A stretch of DNA of 64,000 bases from assembly GCF_026153355.1 (NCBI RefSeq), contig NZ_CP110636.1:3100001-3164000 (forward strand), written 5' to 3'. Positions 16,917 through 24,816 of this stretch are shown one piece after another. Each line of letters opens with the position of its first letter. Positions within the stretch are counted from its first letter, which is position 1. The stretch is from Streptomyces endophytica (lineage in GTDB: Bacteria > Actinomycetota > Actinomycetes > Streptomycetales > Streptomycetaceae). The translations under genes and the position numbers were made by a program. The notes below the pieces were generated by a model. That model worked only from the letters and a program-made list of their open reading frames with translations. It ran no database searches and had not been told where the DNA came from.

Positions 16917-17697
16917 GCCCGCCCGCCGGGTCCTCCACGTCCTCTTCCTCGCCCTGTTCCTGCCGCTCTTCGCACTGCCCCTGCTGGTGATCGTCGCCGC
17001 GTCCTTCGCCACCAACTGGAGCGGCGCCCTGCCGTCCGGCGCGACCCTCGCCCACTACCGCGACCTGGCCCGGGGCGACGCCCTCACCGCCCTGCTCACC
17101 AGCCTCGGCACCGCCCTCGCCGCGAGCCTGGCCGCGCTCGCCGCCGGCACCTGGGCCGCGCTGGCCGCCCAGCGGCTCGGGCGGCGCGCCCGCCGCGTCC
17201 TCGACGGCCTCTTCCTGCTGCCGCTGGCCGTCCCGTCCGTGGTGGTGGGCCTCGCCCTGCTCGTCGCGTTCTCCCGGCCGCCGCTGCTGCTCAACGGCAC
17301 CCCGCAGATCGTGATCCTCGCCCACACGGTGCTCGTCACCGCCTTCGCCCACCAGTCCGTGACCGCCGCACTGGCCCGCCTCGACCCGGCGTACGAGCAG
17401 AGCGCGGCCGGCCTCGGCGCCCGCCCCGCGTACGTGCTGTGGCGGGTCACACTCCCCCTGCTGCTGCCGTCCCTCACCGCCGCCGCCGGCCTCTGCTTCG
17501 CCCTGTCCATGGGCGAGTTGAGCGCCACGATGATGCTCTACCCACCGGACTGGCTGCCGCTCCCGGTGCAGATCTTCGCCGCCACCGACCGCGGCGCCCT
17601 CTTCTCCGGCGCCGCCCTGGCCGTGGCCCTCATGGCCACCACCCTCCTCGTCCTCCTCGCCGTCTCCCGCCTCCGCACCAGGGCCGGCTACCGCTGA
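16900..17697 (+). CDS. ABC permease 2 of the phosphonate-type importer
   Basis: A 265-aa permease with about six membrane segments (VLHVLFLALFLPLFALPLLV, LDGLFLLPLAVPSVVVGLAL) and the EAA-type loop QSAAGLGARPAYVLWRVTLP. The GTG at 16900 has a strong AGGAGG (16883-16888) inside the end of the previous gene, so translation is coupled. It forms the second half of the translocation channel with the product of 15912. A DNA gap of 39 bp separates it from the binding-protein gene. Confidence 0.86.
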   Translation: MLVSSKPARRVLHVLFLALFLPLFALPLLVIVAASFATNWSGALPSGATLAHYRDLARGDALTALLTSLGTALAASLAALAAGTWAALAAQRLGRRARRVLDGLFLLPLAVPSVVVGLALLVAFSRPPLLLNGTPQIVILAHTVLVTAFAHQSVTAALARLDPAYEQSAAGLGARPAYVLWRVTLPLLLPSLTAAAGLCFALSMGELSATMMLYPPDWLPLPVQIFAATDRGALFSGAALAVALMATTLLVLLAVSRLRTRAGYR

Positions 17698-17736
17698 CCA
17701 CCCCAAGTCCCTTGCACCACTGAGGAGTTCCCCGCC

Positions 17737-18879
17737 ATGCCCGCTGCCGCTTCCCGCCCCGTGGCCCCCCGTCCGTTCGCTCCCCGTCCGTTCGCGCCCC
17801 GTCACCGCCCGTTCGCTCCCCGTCTCCCGCTCACCCCGCTCGCCGCCGGCTGCGGCGTCCTCCTCCTCGGCGTCTCGCTCACCGCCTGCGGCGGCGCCTC
17901 GGCCGACCCCGACGCCAAGGAGATCACCGTCTACAGCGCCGACGGCCTCAAGAGCGAGCAGGGGGACGGCTTCTACGACAAGGTCTTCGCGGACTTCCGC
18001 AAGAAGACCGGTATCAAGGTCAACTACGTCGAACTCGGCTCCGGCGTCGCCGTCCAGCGCCTGGCCCGCGAACGCGCCAACACCAAGGCGGACGTCGTCG
18101 TCACCCTCCCGCCGTTCATCCAGCAGGCCGACGGCAAGGGACTGCTGGACACCTACCGCCCCAAGGGATCCGACCAGGTCACCGCGGCCGACAAGGACCC
18201 GGCCGGCCGGTGGACCTCCGTCGTCAACAACTACTTCTGCTTCATCTACAACAAGAAGCAGCTCAAGCAGCCCCCCGCCACCTGGCAGGACCTGACGAAG
18301 CCGGCGTTCCGGAACCGCCTCCAGTACTCCACCCCGGGCGTCGCCGGCGACGGCACCGCCGTCCTCATCAAGGCGCTGCACGACTTCGGCGGCCAGGGCC
18401 CGGCCATGAAGTTCCTCGGCAGGCTCCAGGCCAACAACGTCGGCCCGTCCTCCTCCACCGGCCAGCTCGCCCCCAAGACGGACAAGGGTGAACTCCTGGT
18501 CGCCAACGGGGACGTCCAGATGAACTACGCCAACATGAAGTCGATGCCGGACCAGGGCATCTTCTTCCCCGCGGCGAAGCCCGGCGCCCGGCCCACCACC
18601 TTCGCGCTCCCGTACGCCGCCGGCCTGGTCAAGAACGCCCCGCACACCGCCAACGCCAAGAAGTTCCTCGACTACCTGCTCTCGCCCGGGGTCCAGCAGG
18701 AGGTCTCCGCGGTCGGCGGCGGCTTCACCGCCCGCAAGGACATCAAGCCCACCGACGCCCACGCCAAGGCCCTCGCCGCCCTCATGAAGGACGTCGAGGT
18801 CTTCCAGCCCGACTGGAAGGACATCGACAAGAACCTGGACGCGTACGTGGACGCCTGGAAGACGGCAACCGGAAGCTGA
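17737..18879 (+). CDS. Solute-binding lipoprotein of the phosphonate-type importer
   Basis: A 380-aa extracellular binding protein. The hydrophobic segment GCGVLLLGVSLTAC ends in a lipobox, so Cys 51 should be lipidated. The mature part (EITVYSADGLKSEQGDGFYD, then SVVNNYFCFIYNKKQL) resembles the periplasmic Fe3+/aminoethylphosphonate-type binding proteins. The N-terminal 30 residues before the signal contain RPFAPRPFAPRHRPFAPR, an unusual repeated extension; translation may really begin later. GAGGAG precedes the ATG. It captures the substrate for the two permeases upstream and ends the operon. Confidence 0.86.
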   Translation: MPAAASRPVAPRPFAPRPFAPRHRPFAPRLPLTPLAAGCGVLLLGVSLTACGGASADPDAKEITVYSADGLKSEQGDGFYDKVFADFRKKTGIKVNYVELGSGVAVQRLARERANTKADVVVTLPPFIQQADGKGLLDTYRPKGSDQVTAADKDPAGRWTSVVNNYFCFIYNKKQLKQPPATWQDLTKPAFRNRLQYSTPGVAGDGTAVLIKALHDFGGQGPAMKFLGRLQANNVGPSSSTGQLAPKTDKGELLVANGDVQMNYANMKSMPDQGIFFPAAKPGARPTTFALPYAAGLVKNAPHTANAKKFLDYLLSPGVQQEVSAVGGGFTARKDIKPTDAHAKALAALMKDVEVFQPDWKDIDKNLDAYVDAWKTATGS

Positions 18880-18987
18880 ATCCGGGGGCGGGGTGGGATG
18901 GGGCAGGCCGGGTCGGGGTGGGTCGGGCCGGGGCCGGGCGGGACGGGGGGCGAGCCCCCCCGCGCGGCGGCGGGCCCGCGTCCCGGC

Positions 18988-19767
18988 TCAGACCAGGTCG
19001 ACGAGGTCCGCGATGGAGTCCACCACGTTGGTCGGACGGTACGGGTAGCGATCGATGTCGTTACGGCTCGTCAGGCCCGTCAGCACCAGGAAGGTCTCCA
19101 TCCCGGCCTCCAGCCCCGCCAGCACATCGGTGTCCATACGGTCGCCGATCATGGCGGAGGTCTCGGAGTGGGCACCGATGGTGTTCAACGCGCTGCGCAT
19201 CATCAGCGGGTTGGGCTTCCCGACGAAGTACGGCTCCTTGCCCGTCGCCTTGGTGATCAGCGCCGCCACCGATCCGGTCGCCGGCAGGGCACCCGCGGGG
19301 GACGGGCCGGTGTTGTCGGGATTCGTGGCGATGAACCGGGCACCGTCATTGATCAGCCGGATCGCCTTGGTCAGAGCCTCGAACGAATACGTCCGCGTCT
19401 CGCCCAGGATCACGAAATCCGGGTTCAGGTCCGTCATCACGTAACCGGCGTCGTGCAGCGCGGTGGTCAGCCCCGCCTCGCCGATGACGTACGCCGTACC
19501 GCCCGGGTGCTGGTTGTCCAGGAACGTGGCGGTCGCCAGAGCGGAAGTCCAGATGTTCTCGGCCGGCACTTCGAGCCCGATCCGGTTCAGCCGGGCGTGC
19601 AGATCGCGCGCGGTATAGATGGAATTGTTGGTGAGCACCAGGAAGGGCCGGCCGGAATCGCGCAGCTTCTTGATGAAGCGATCGGCACCGGGCACGGGGA
19701 CGCCTTCGTGCATCAGGACGCCGTCCATGTCGGTGAGCCAGGATTCGATGGGCTTGCGCTCGGTCAT
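18988..19767 (-). CDS. HAD-IIA phosphatase, NagD-like
   Basis: A 259-aa HAD hydrolase. Motif I is [18 protein letters not shown] (Asp 13/15), motif II is the Thr in [10 protein letters not shown], and the C-terminal motif is [19 protein letters not shown]. The C2 cap of the NagD/AraL class lies between. Members dephosphorylate sugar phosphates or nucleotides, often as house-cleaning enzymes. The substrate is not predictable. It is convergent with the phosphonate-type operon; the 108-bp spacer is G-rich with no clear gene. Confidence 0.88.
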   Translation of the reverse strand: MTERKPIESWLTDMDGVLMHEGVPVPGADRFIKKLRDSGRPFLVLTNNSIYTARDLHARLNRIGLEVPAENIWTSALATATFLDNQHPGGTAYVIGEAGLTTALHDAGYVMTDLNPDFVILGETRTYSFEALTKAIRLINDGARFIATNPDNTGPSPAGALPATGSVAALITKATGKEPYFVGKPNPLMMRSALNTIGAHSETSAMIGDRMDTDVLAGLEAGMETFLVLTGLTSRNDIDRYPYRPTNVVDSIADLVDLV

Positions 19768-20213
19768 GGTCCTACCGTACGAGCAGCTCCGGCCGGTGCG
19801 CCATCACGGGGACAGGACCGGGAGAAGGCGGGGAGAGGGCGGGAAGAGGGCGGGGAGAAGACCGGGAGGGCGCCGGGGAAGGGCCGGCGGAGGTCGGCGG
19901 AGGGTCGGTAGGAGGCCGGCGGGCGGCTGGTGGGGGCGCTGCGGCTGGCCCTGGGGGGCGGTCGAACGGATCCCGTACGGGTCGCGAACCCGCACCGCGC
20001 CCGCCCCTGGTCACCCACCGGCGCACACGCCACGACCTGCCCCGCATCGGGCGACCCGGGAGGAGGACCCGTCAGGAAGTGACCCGCCAGGAGACGGCCG
20101 CCAGTGGACGACCCGCCAAGGGGTGACCCGCCACTCGAACGGCGCAGCTTCGGGCCGCACCGGATGCGGGCGGGCCCGTGGGGGCGGACCTTCAAAGGCA
20201 TCGGAGGTTCACC
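19768..20213. other. Intergenic stretch, no gene seen
   Basis: 446 bp between the NagD-like gene and the small membrane protein. It is strongly biased to G runs (GGGAAGAGGGCGGGGAGAAG style) and contains a degenerate direct repeat around GACCCGCCA (20095-20133). No ORF with a credible ribosome-binding site or codon bias was found. It probably holds the promoter of the 20214 gene. Confidence 0.5.
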
Positions 20214-20564
20214 ATGGGCTCACCGCAACTCGCTCTCTGCGCCGCGGTCGCGGCCGCGGCGGTGACGATGGCGCCGGCGTACGCGTCAGACCCGTACGGC
20301 GCCCGGACCGACACGGTCTCCGTCACCCGCCCGCCGGCCGCACACGGCGGCGCGCACCCCGCGCCCGCCCGGCTCGCGGCCGCCGTGTCCGGGCCGGTAC
20401 CGCTCCACCCGGCCCTGCACCCCGCCCCGCGCCGCGAGCTGAGCAGCACCTCGGCCGTCGGCCTGGTACTGGCCGGCGGCGCGATCCTGGTCATCGCGGG
20501 GCAGCTGCTGCGGCTCCGGCTGCGTCTGCGCCGCGAACGGCAGGGCGAGGCGGATGAAGGCTGA
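20214..20564 (+). CDS. Small exported membrane-anchored protein
   Basis: A 116-aa protein with a signal peptide (LALCAAVAAAAVTMAPAYAS), a Pro/Ala/His-rich extracellular middle and a single C-terminal membrane segment (SAVGLVLAGGAILVIAGQLL) followed by a basic tail. CGGAGG precedes the ATG. This layout, long extracellular region plus C-terminal TM and positive tail, resembles a sortase substrate, but no LPxTG motif is present. It overlaps the sortase-like gene by 11 bp, so the two are co-translated and probably work together. Confidence 0.7.
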   Translation: MGSPQLALCAAVAAAAVTMAPAYASDPYGARTDTVSVTRPPAAHGGAHPAPARLAAAVSGPVPLHPALHPAPRRELSSTSAVGLVLAGGAILVIAGQLLRLRLRLRRERQGEADEG

Positions 20565-21327
20565 GGAGGAGAGACCTCAAGCAGACGAGGGACCCCACGC
20601 CACCAGTCATGGCCGTCCCGGACAGCTGCTGGCCGGAGTGGCCTGGGCGGTTCTGCTGCTGGGACTGTGGCTGTGGGGTCGCGACCTGGCCGACGGGGTG
20701 GCCGCCCCGCTCACCACGACCGGCGATGTCGCCGCCGTCGGCCGCCCGTTGGGCCGCCAGGCACCCCCGCACGCCCACGCCCATGCCCACGCCCCGGTCC
20801 CGGACCCCGCCGCCGTACGACCGAGCCGGTTGCGCATCGGCGCACCGGTGATGTCCGACGTGGCGATCCGGTGGTACGCCCGGGGGCCGCAACCGGGCGA
20901 GGCGGGCACGGCGCTGCTCAACCTGCGGGGCGGTAGTGGCGGCGGGAACTACGTGATCGGCGGCCGGGATGACGCGACCGGCGGCCGGGAGGAACTGACC
21001 GATGGCCAGGAGGAACTGACCGATGGCCGGGAGGGGCTGACCGGTGGCCGGGAGGGGCTGACCGGGGCCCGCCGTCCGTCGCTCAGCGGTCTCGCGCCGG
21101 GGCAGTGGGTCGACGTCGTGCGTTCCGACGGGAGTACGCTCCGGTTCACCGTCGAGGACGTCCAGCTCCACGACCGGGCCCACTTCGACGCCCGTACGGC
21201 CCACGCCGCCCACGACCCCGGCCGCTCCGAACTCCGGCTGACCGGAGAGGCCCCCGACGGCAGGAACGTGGTGGTGGTCTCGGCCTACCTGACCGGCTAT
21301 CAGCCCGCCGGCGCGCTCCGCCACTGA
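20554..21327 (+). CDS. Class-F sortase-like protein without catalytic residues
   Basis: A 257-aa membrane protein: cytoplasmic N-terminus, one membrane segment (LLAGVAWAVLLLGLWLW, about 26-42), then an extracellular domain that can be aligned by eye with actinobacterial class-F sortases (SRLRIGAPVMSD; LAPGQWVDVVRSDGSTLRF; VVVVSAYLTGY). The catalytic His normally found in an AGHVD-type motif is replaced by LLNLRGG, and the TLxTC cysteine region reads ELRLTGEAPDG, without Cys. Between them is a repeat of EELTDG/EGLTGG units. It is either a degenerate sortase or a binding protein with the same fold. Paired with the small membrane protein at 20214. Confidence 0.6.
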   Translation: MKAEEERPQADEGPHATSHGRPGQLLAGVAWAVLLLGLWLWGRDLADGVAAPLTTTGDVAAVGRPLGRQAPPHAHAHAHAPVPDPAAVRPSRLRIGAPVMSDVAIRWYARGPQPGEAGTALLNLRGGSGGGNYVIGGRDDATGGREELTDGQEELTDGREGLTGGREGLTGARRPSLSGLAPGQWVDVVRSDGSTLRFTVEDVQLHDRAHFDARTAHAAHDPGRSELRLTGEAPDGRNVVVVSAYLTGYQPAGALRH

Positions 21328-21376
21328 CGCGCTACGCCACTGCCTACGCCGTGCCTACGCCCGGCCGCGGTAGGGG

Positions 21377-21399
21377 CCTGTGGACAGGTTGTCCACAGG
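21377..21399. promoter_or_regulatory. Palindrome containing two DnaA-box-like sites
   Basis: Perfect inverted repeat with 10-bp arms (CCTGTGGACA at 21377-21386 and its complement at 21390-21399). The right half contains TTGTCCACA (21389-21397), the Streptomyces DnaA-box consensus; the left half carries CTGTCCACA on the other strand, one mismatch. It could equally be the terminator of the sortase-like gene 50 bp upstream. Confidence 0.5.
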
Positions 21400-21484
21400 C
21401 TCACTGCGGCGCGGTTGCGGTGTGCCACGATGACTCCGTCCGGCAGTCGTTTGCCGGTCTTGTACCGGTCTCGCGCCGGCATTT

Positions 21485-21529
21485 CCAACCGTTCCCACTA
21501 TTTCAACTATCCCAACTGTCCCAACCGTT
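21485..21529. repeat. 9-bp tandem repeat, five units
   Basis: Five units of the form CCAACCGTT: 21485, 21494, 21503, 21512 and 21521; the first and last are identical and the others differ at one to four positions. It lies 43 bp upstream of the GH6 gene in an unusually AT-rich stretch, so it may be a promoter-proximal protein-binding array. Confidence 0.7.
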
Positions 21530-21571
21530 CTGTCAGTTCCCTGTGTTCCGTGCTCCGAGGGGGGAGTGGAA

Positions 21572-22612
21572 GTGAGGTACGGCAAACTGCGGCGGTCCGC
21601 CGTGAAAGGGGTGGCGCCGCTGGCGGCGGTGATGCTGCTGCTCACGGGCTGCTCGTCGTCCGGAAGTGCCGGCGGCGACAGCGGCGGCGGCGACGCCTCC
21701 GTGTCCGGCAGGCCCGGTCAGCGCCCCCGGTCCGTGACGCCCTACTGGGTCAACCCGGACAGTACGGCCGCCCGCCAGGTGTCCGCGTACGGCAAGGAAG
21801 GCAAGACCGGCGAGGCCCGGCTGGTCGACCGGATCGCCCGGCAGCCGGTCGCCGAATGGATAGGCGTCGACAACCCGCAGGGCCAGGCCCGCGGCTTCAC
21901 CGAGGCGGCCGACCGGGCCGGCCGTGAGGCGCTGCTGGTCCTCTACAACATCCCGCACCGCGACTGCGGCCGCTACTCCCGCGGTGGCGCCGCCGACGGC
22001 AACGCGTACCGCGCCTGGCTGGACGGCGTCCTCAAGGGCATCGGCGATCGCGCCACCACGGTCGTCCTGGAGCCGGATGCGCTGCCGCACCTCGCGGACG
22101 GATGCACCCCTGCGCAGTTCCAGGAGGAGCGCTACGCCCTGCTGACGGAGGCGGTCGGCAAGCTCAAGGCACTGCCGCACACCACGGTTTATCTGGACGC
22201 CGGCAATCCGCACTGGATCAAGGATCCGGCCCGGATGGCCGAGCCCCTCAAGCGGGCCGGTATCGACCGCGCCGACGGCTTCGCGCTGAACGTCTCCAAC
22301 TACCAGACCACGAAGGAGAACACCGCATACGGCACACGCCTCTCCGCTCTCGTCGGCGGCAAGCACTTCGTCATCGACACCAGCCGCAACGGCAACGGCC
22401 CGGCCCCGGGCGGCGACGACCGGGAGAGCTGGTGCAACCCACCCGGCCGCGCCCTGGGCACTCCACCCACCACCCGGACCGGCGACCCCCTGATATCCGG
22501 CTACCTCTGGATCAAGCGCCCCGGGGAGTCGGACGGCACCTGCAAGGGCGGCCCGAAGGCGGGCGACTGGTGGCCGGGCTACGCCCTCGAACTGGCCCGC
22601 AACGCCCGCTGA
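21572..22612 (+). CDS. GH6-family glycanase lipoprotein (CslZ-like endoglucanase)
   Basis: A 346-aa glycoside hydrolase family 6 protein that should cleave beta-1,4-glucan. The lipobox LLTGC places Cys 27 as the lipid anchor. GH6 landmarks are VLYNIPHRDCGRYS, VVLEPDALPHLADG (general-acid Asp), NPHWIKDPARMA, and the C-terminal SGYLWIKRPGESDGTC. GTG 21572 has GGGGAG 5 nt upstream. It is convergent with glxA and cslA; in S. coelicolor a GH6-type glycanase (cslZ) is part of the same locus, so a role in trimming the hyphal-tip glucan is likely. Two tandem structures (palindrome 21377, 9-bp repeats 21485) lie in its upstream region. Confidence 0.87.
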   Translation: MRYGKLRRSAVKGVAPLAAVMLLLTGCSSSGSAGGDSGGGDASVSGRPGQRPRSVTPYWVNPDSTAARQVSAYGKEGKTGEARLVDRIARQPVAEWIGVDNPQGQARGFTEAADRAGREALLVLYNIPHRDCGRYSRGGAADGNAYRAWLDGVLKGIGDRATTVVLEPDALPHLADGCTPAQFQEERYALLTEAVGKLKALPHTTVYLDAGNPHWIKDPARMAEPLKRAGIDRADGFALNVSNYQTTKENTAYGTRLSALVGGKHFVIDTSRNGNGPAPGGDDRESWCNPPGRALGTPPTTRTGDPLISGYLWIKRPGESDGTCKGGPKAGDWWPGYALELARNAR

Positions 22613-22854
22613 CACCGTCGCCGGGCCGAGCCGGGGACCGCGCGAACGAGGCCTGCCGGCCGGGACCGCGGCGCAGCCGCCTCCGACCCGGTCCAGCCGC
22701 CTCCGACCCGGTCCAGCTGCCTCCGGCCGGTCTCAACTCCACCCGGCCGGTATCAAATCCACCCGACCGGGCCCAACTCCGCCCGGCCCCGCCTCAACTC
22801 CGCCCGGCCTACCTCAACTTCGGCAGGCCCCGGCTCAACTCCACCCCGCCCGGC
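22613..22854. repeat. Degenerate tandem repeats between convergent genes
   Basis: The spacer between the GH6 gene and glxA consists of imperfect repeats, first around CCTCCGACCCGGTCCAG and then CTCAACTCCACCCGGCC, five or more copies. The last copies reach the glxA stop codon. No gene is seen. A simple hairpin terminator is not obvious. Confidence 0.6.
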
Positions 22855-24816
22855 TCAACTCCCTCCCGCCGGAGGGACCTTCACCCACACCGCCTTCGAC
22901 GGGGTGCCCGCCTGATCGACCGCGTTCAGCATGTACCACCCGGGCGGCACCAGTGACGGGTCCGACGGCAGTGTCACCGTCACCCCGTCGCCGCCCTTGG
23001 TCACGTGGAAGTCCAGTGCGACCGACCGCTGTTCGACGTTGGTGACATGAGTGAACGACCCGGGACGGATCAGCCGCATCTTCCTGATCGCCGAGGCGTG
23101 CGGGGCGCGGTAGGTGGCCGTACCGCCGAGCCGGACCGTGCGAGGTGCGGGACCGGTGTCCACCAGCCGGGGGCGCGAGGACCGGAAGAGGTACGGCGGC
23201 GTGTAGAGGTCGATCTGCTGCTGGAAGACGCCCGGCCGGGTGTTGTCCTTGTCGCCGTAGAGGGAGTCGGAGCCGAAGGTCATCACCCGGCCGTCCGGCA
23301 GCAGCAGCGCGCCGGAGTGGTAGTTGCGGCCCACCAGCGGGTCGGCCACCGGCCGGGCGGTACCGGCGCCCGGGTCGTACAGCTCCGCCTTGAGGACGTT
23401 GGAGTCGCCGCGCCCCCGGTAGTCGCCGGAGCCGTTGGTGGTGAGCACGGTGTCGTCCGGCAGGATCACGCTGCTCGGGTAGCGGGCCTTGGCGTACAGC
23501 CGGGGCCCGTCCCGGAAGCGCGGCGCGGGGTCGTGCAGGTCGACGATCCGGGTCCGGTCGGTGGACCGCGGGTCCTCGCCGACTCCGCCGCCGCCCAGCA
23601 CCATGTACCGCTGGTCCTGTGCGGGCGGCAGCAGCACCGACATCGACGTCTCCAGCAGGTCCGGGTCACTCATCCCGGGCACCGGCCGGAAGGAGTTCGA
23701 CCGCAGGTCCCAGATCCCCGGCCTACGGCCGACGTTGTCGGGGCCGTAGCCGGCGTTGGAGCCCGTGTAGAAGACCCGGCCCCGGTCGGTCAGGAAGAGC
23801 GCCGGATAGGTGGGGAAGAAGCGCCGCTGCGGCAGGTAGTGCCACGTCTTCGTCGCCGGGTCGTAGATCTCCTGCTTGCCGGGGACGACCTGCCCGATCT
23901 CGTCGAGCCCGGAGACGGCCAGCACCGTGCCGTCCTGGAGCGTGGTCAGCGTCGGGTACCAGCGGGCCTCGTTCATCGGGTCGACGCGGAGGTAGCGCTC
24001 GGCCACCGGGTCGAACTCGAAGGCGTCCTTGATGCCCTGGAAGTCCTTCTTGTCGAAGGAGAGCTTCTGCGCGATGCCGTAGAAGTTGCGGGCATCGGCG
24101 CCGGTCAGGCCGTGGATCCGGTAGTTGTCCTGGGCGCCGGTGGCGTACTTCCGGCCGTCCTTGAGGGCCTCGACGTAGATCCGCGCCTCGCTGTGGGTCA
24201 CGGTCACCCGGCCGGTCGCCGGGTCCTTGGTCTTCTTCGCCCGCGGCACCACTACCGGGTCCTTGGAGGCGAAGGTCTTGCCGTTCTCCCGGCCGGTGAA
24301 GAGCGTGCCCGCCGGAAACGTCCGGGGCGCGTCCGGATCCTCGTTGTAGACGATCATGAGTCCGCCGGCCTTCTTCACGTCCCCCTTCAGCTTCTCGTAG
24401 CGCTGGGTGCCGCCCGCCACCAGGAGCTTGCCGTCCGGCAGCTGGGTGTGCCCGGAGCAGAAGAGGTCCTTGGGTGTGGGGATGTTGGTGAAGGTGTTCT
24501 TCACGGGGTCCCACAGGACCGTGCGGAACGACTTGGCGCGGAAGTTCGCGGCGTTGTTGCCGGAGCCGGCGACCAGCAGCACCTTGCCGGTGTGCAGCAG
24601 GGCCGCGTGGATGGTGTTGATGCGGTACGCGGCGGGGACGTCGACGACCTCCCAGTGGCCGTTCGCCGCCTTGTACCCGGGCTGATTGATCTTGTACTGG
24701 TGGTACTCCTCCGAGGCGAGGCCGTAGAGAACCGGCCCGTTCACCCCGGCCAGCGCGAGCACCACCGCCGTCGCGATCGTCAGTCGGCGCAGGCGACGGC
24801 TCGGACGGTACTTCAT
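22855..24816 (-). CDS. glxA: GlxA, galactose-oxidase-like copper radical oxidase
   Basis: A 653-aa protein anchored by an N-terminal hydrophobic segment (about 12-33), with a Kelch-type beta-propeller and a C-terminal galactose-oxidase domain. Copper-radical residues can be placed: Cys 120 in LFCSGHTQL, Trp 286-Tyr 287 in NEARWYPTL (the Tyr for the Tyr-Cys cofactor), Tyr 499-His 500 in GRNYHSGALL, and His 590 in GSFTHVTNVEQR. In Streptomyces, GlxA oxidises the glucan made by CslA at hyphal tips and needs copper delivery. Its start overlaps the cslA stop (ATGA), so the two are co-translated. Convergent with the GH6 gene. Length matches the known protein. Confidence 0.95.
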   Translation of the reverse strand: MKYRPSRRLRRLTIATAVVLALAGVNGPVLYGLASEEYHQYKINQPGYKAANGHWEVVDVPAAYRINTIHAALLHTGKVLLVAGSGNNAANFRAKSFRTVLWDPVKNTFTNIPTPKDLFCSGHTQLPDGKLLVAGGTQRYEKLKGDVKKAGGLMIVYNEDPDAPRTFPAGTLFTGRENGKTFASKDPVVVPRAKKTKDPATGRVTVTHSEARIYVEALKDGRKYATGAQDNYRIHGLTGADARNFYGIAQKLSFDKKDFQGIKDAFEFDPVAERYLRVDPMNEARWYPTLTTLQDGTVLAVSGLDEIGQVVPGKQEIYDPATKTWHYLPQRRFFPTYPALFLTDRGRVFYTGSNAGYGPDNVGRRPGIWDLRSNSFRPVPGMSDPDLLETSMSVLLPPAQDQRYMVLGGGGVGEDPRSTDRTRIVDLHDPAPRFRDGPRLYAKARYPSSVILPDDTVLTTNGSGDYRGRGDSNVLKAELYDPGAGTARPVADPLVGRNYHSGALLLPDGRVMTFGSDSLYGDKDNTRPGVFQQQIDLYTPPYLFRSSRPRLVDTGPAPRTVRLGGTATYRAPHASAIRKMRLIRPGSFTHVTNVEQRSVALDFHVTKGGDGVTVTLPSDPSLVPPGWYMLNAVDQAGTPSKAVWVKVPPAGGS

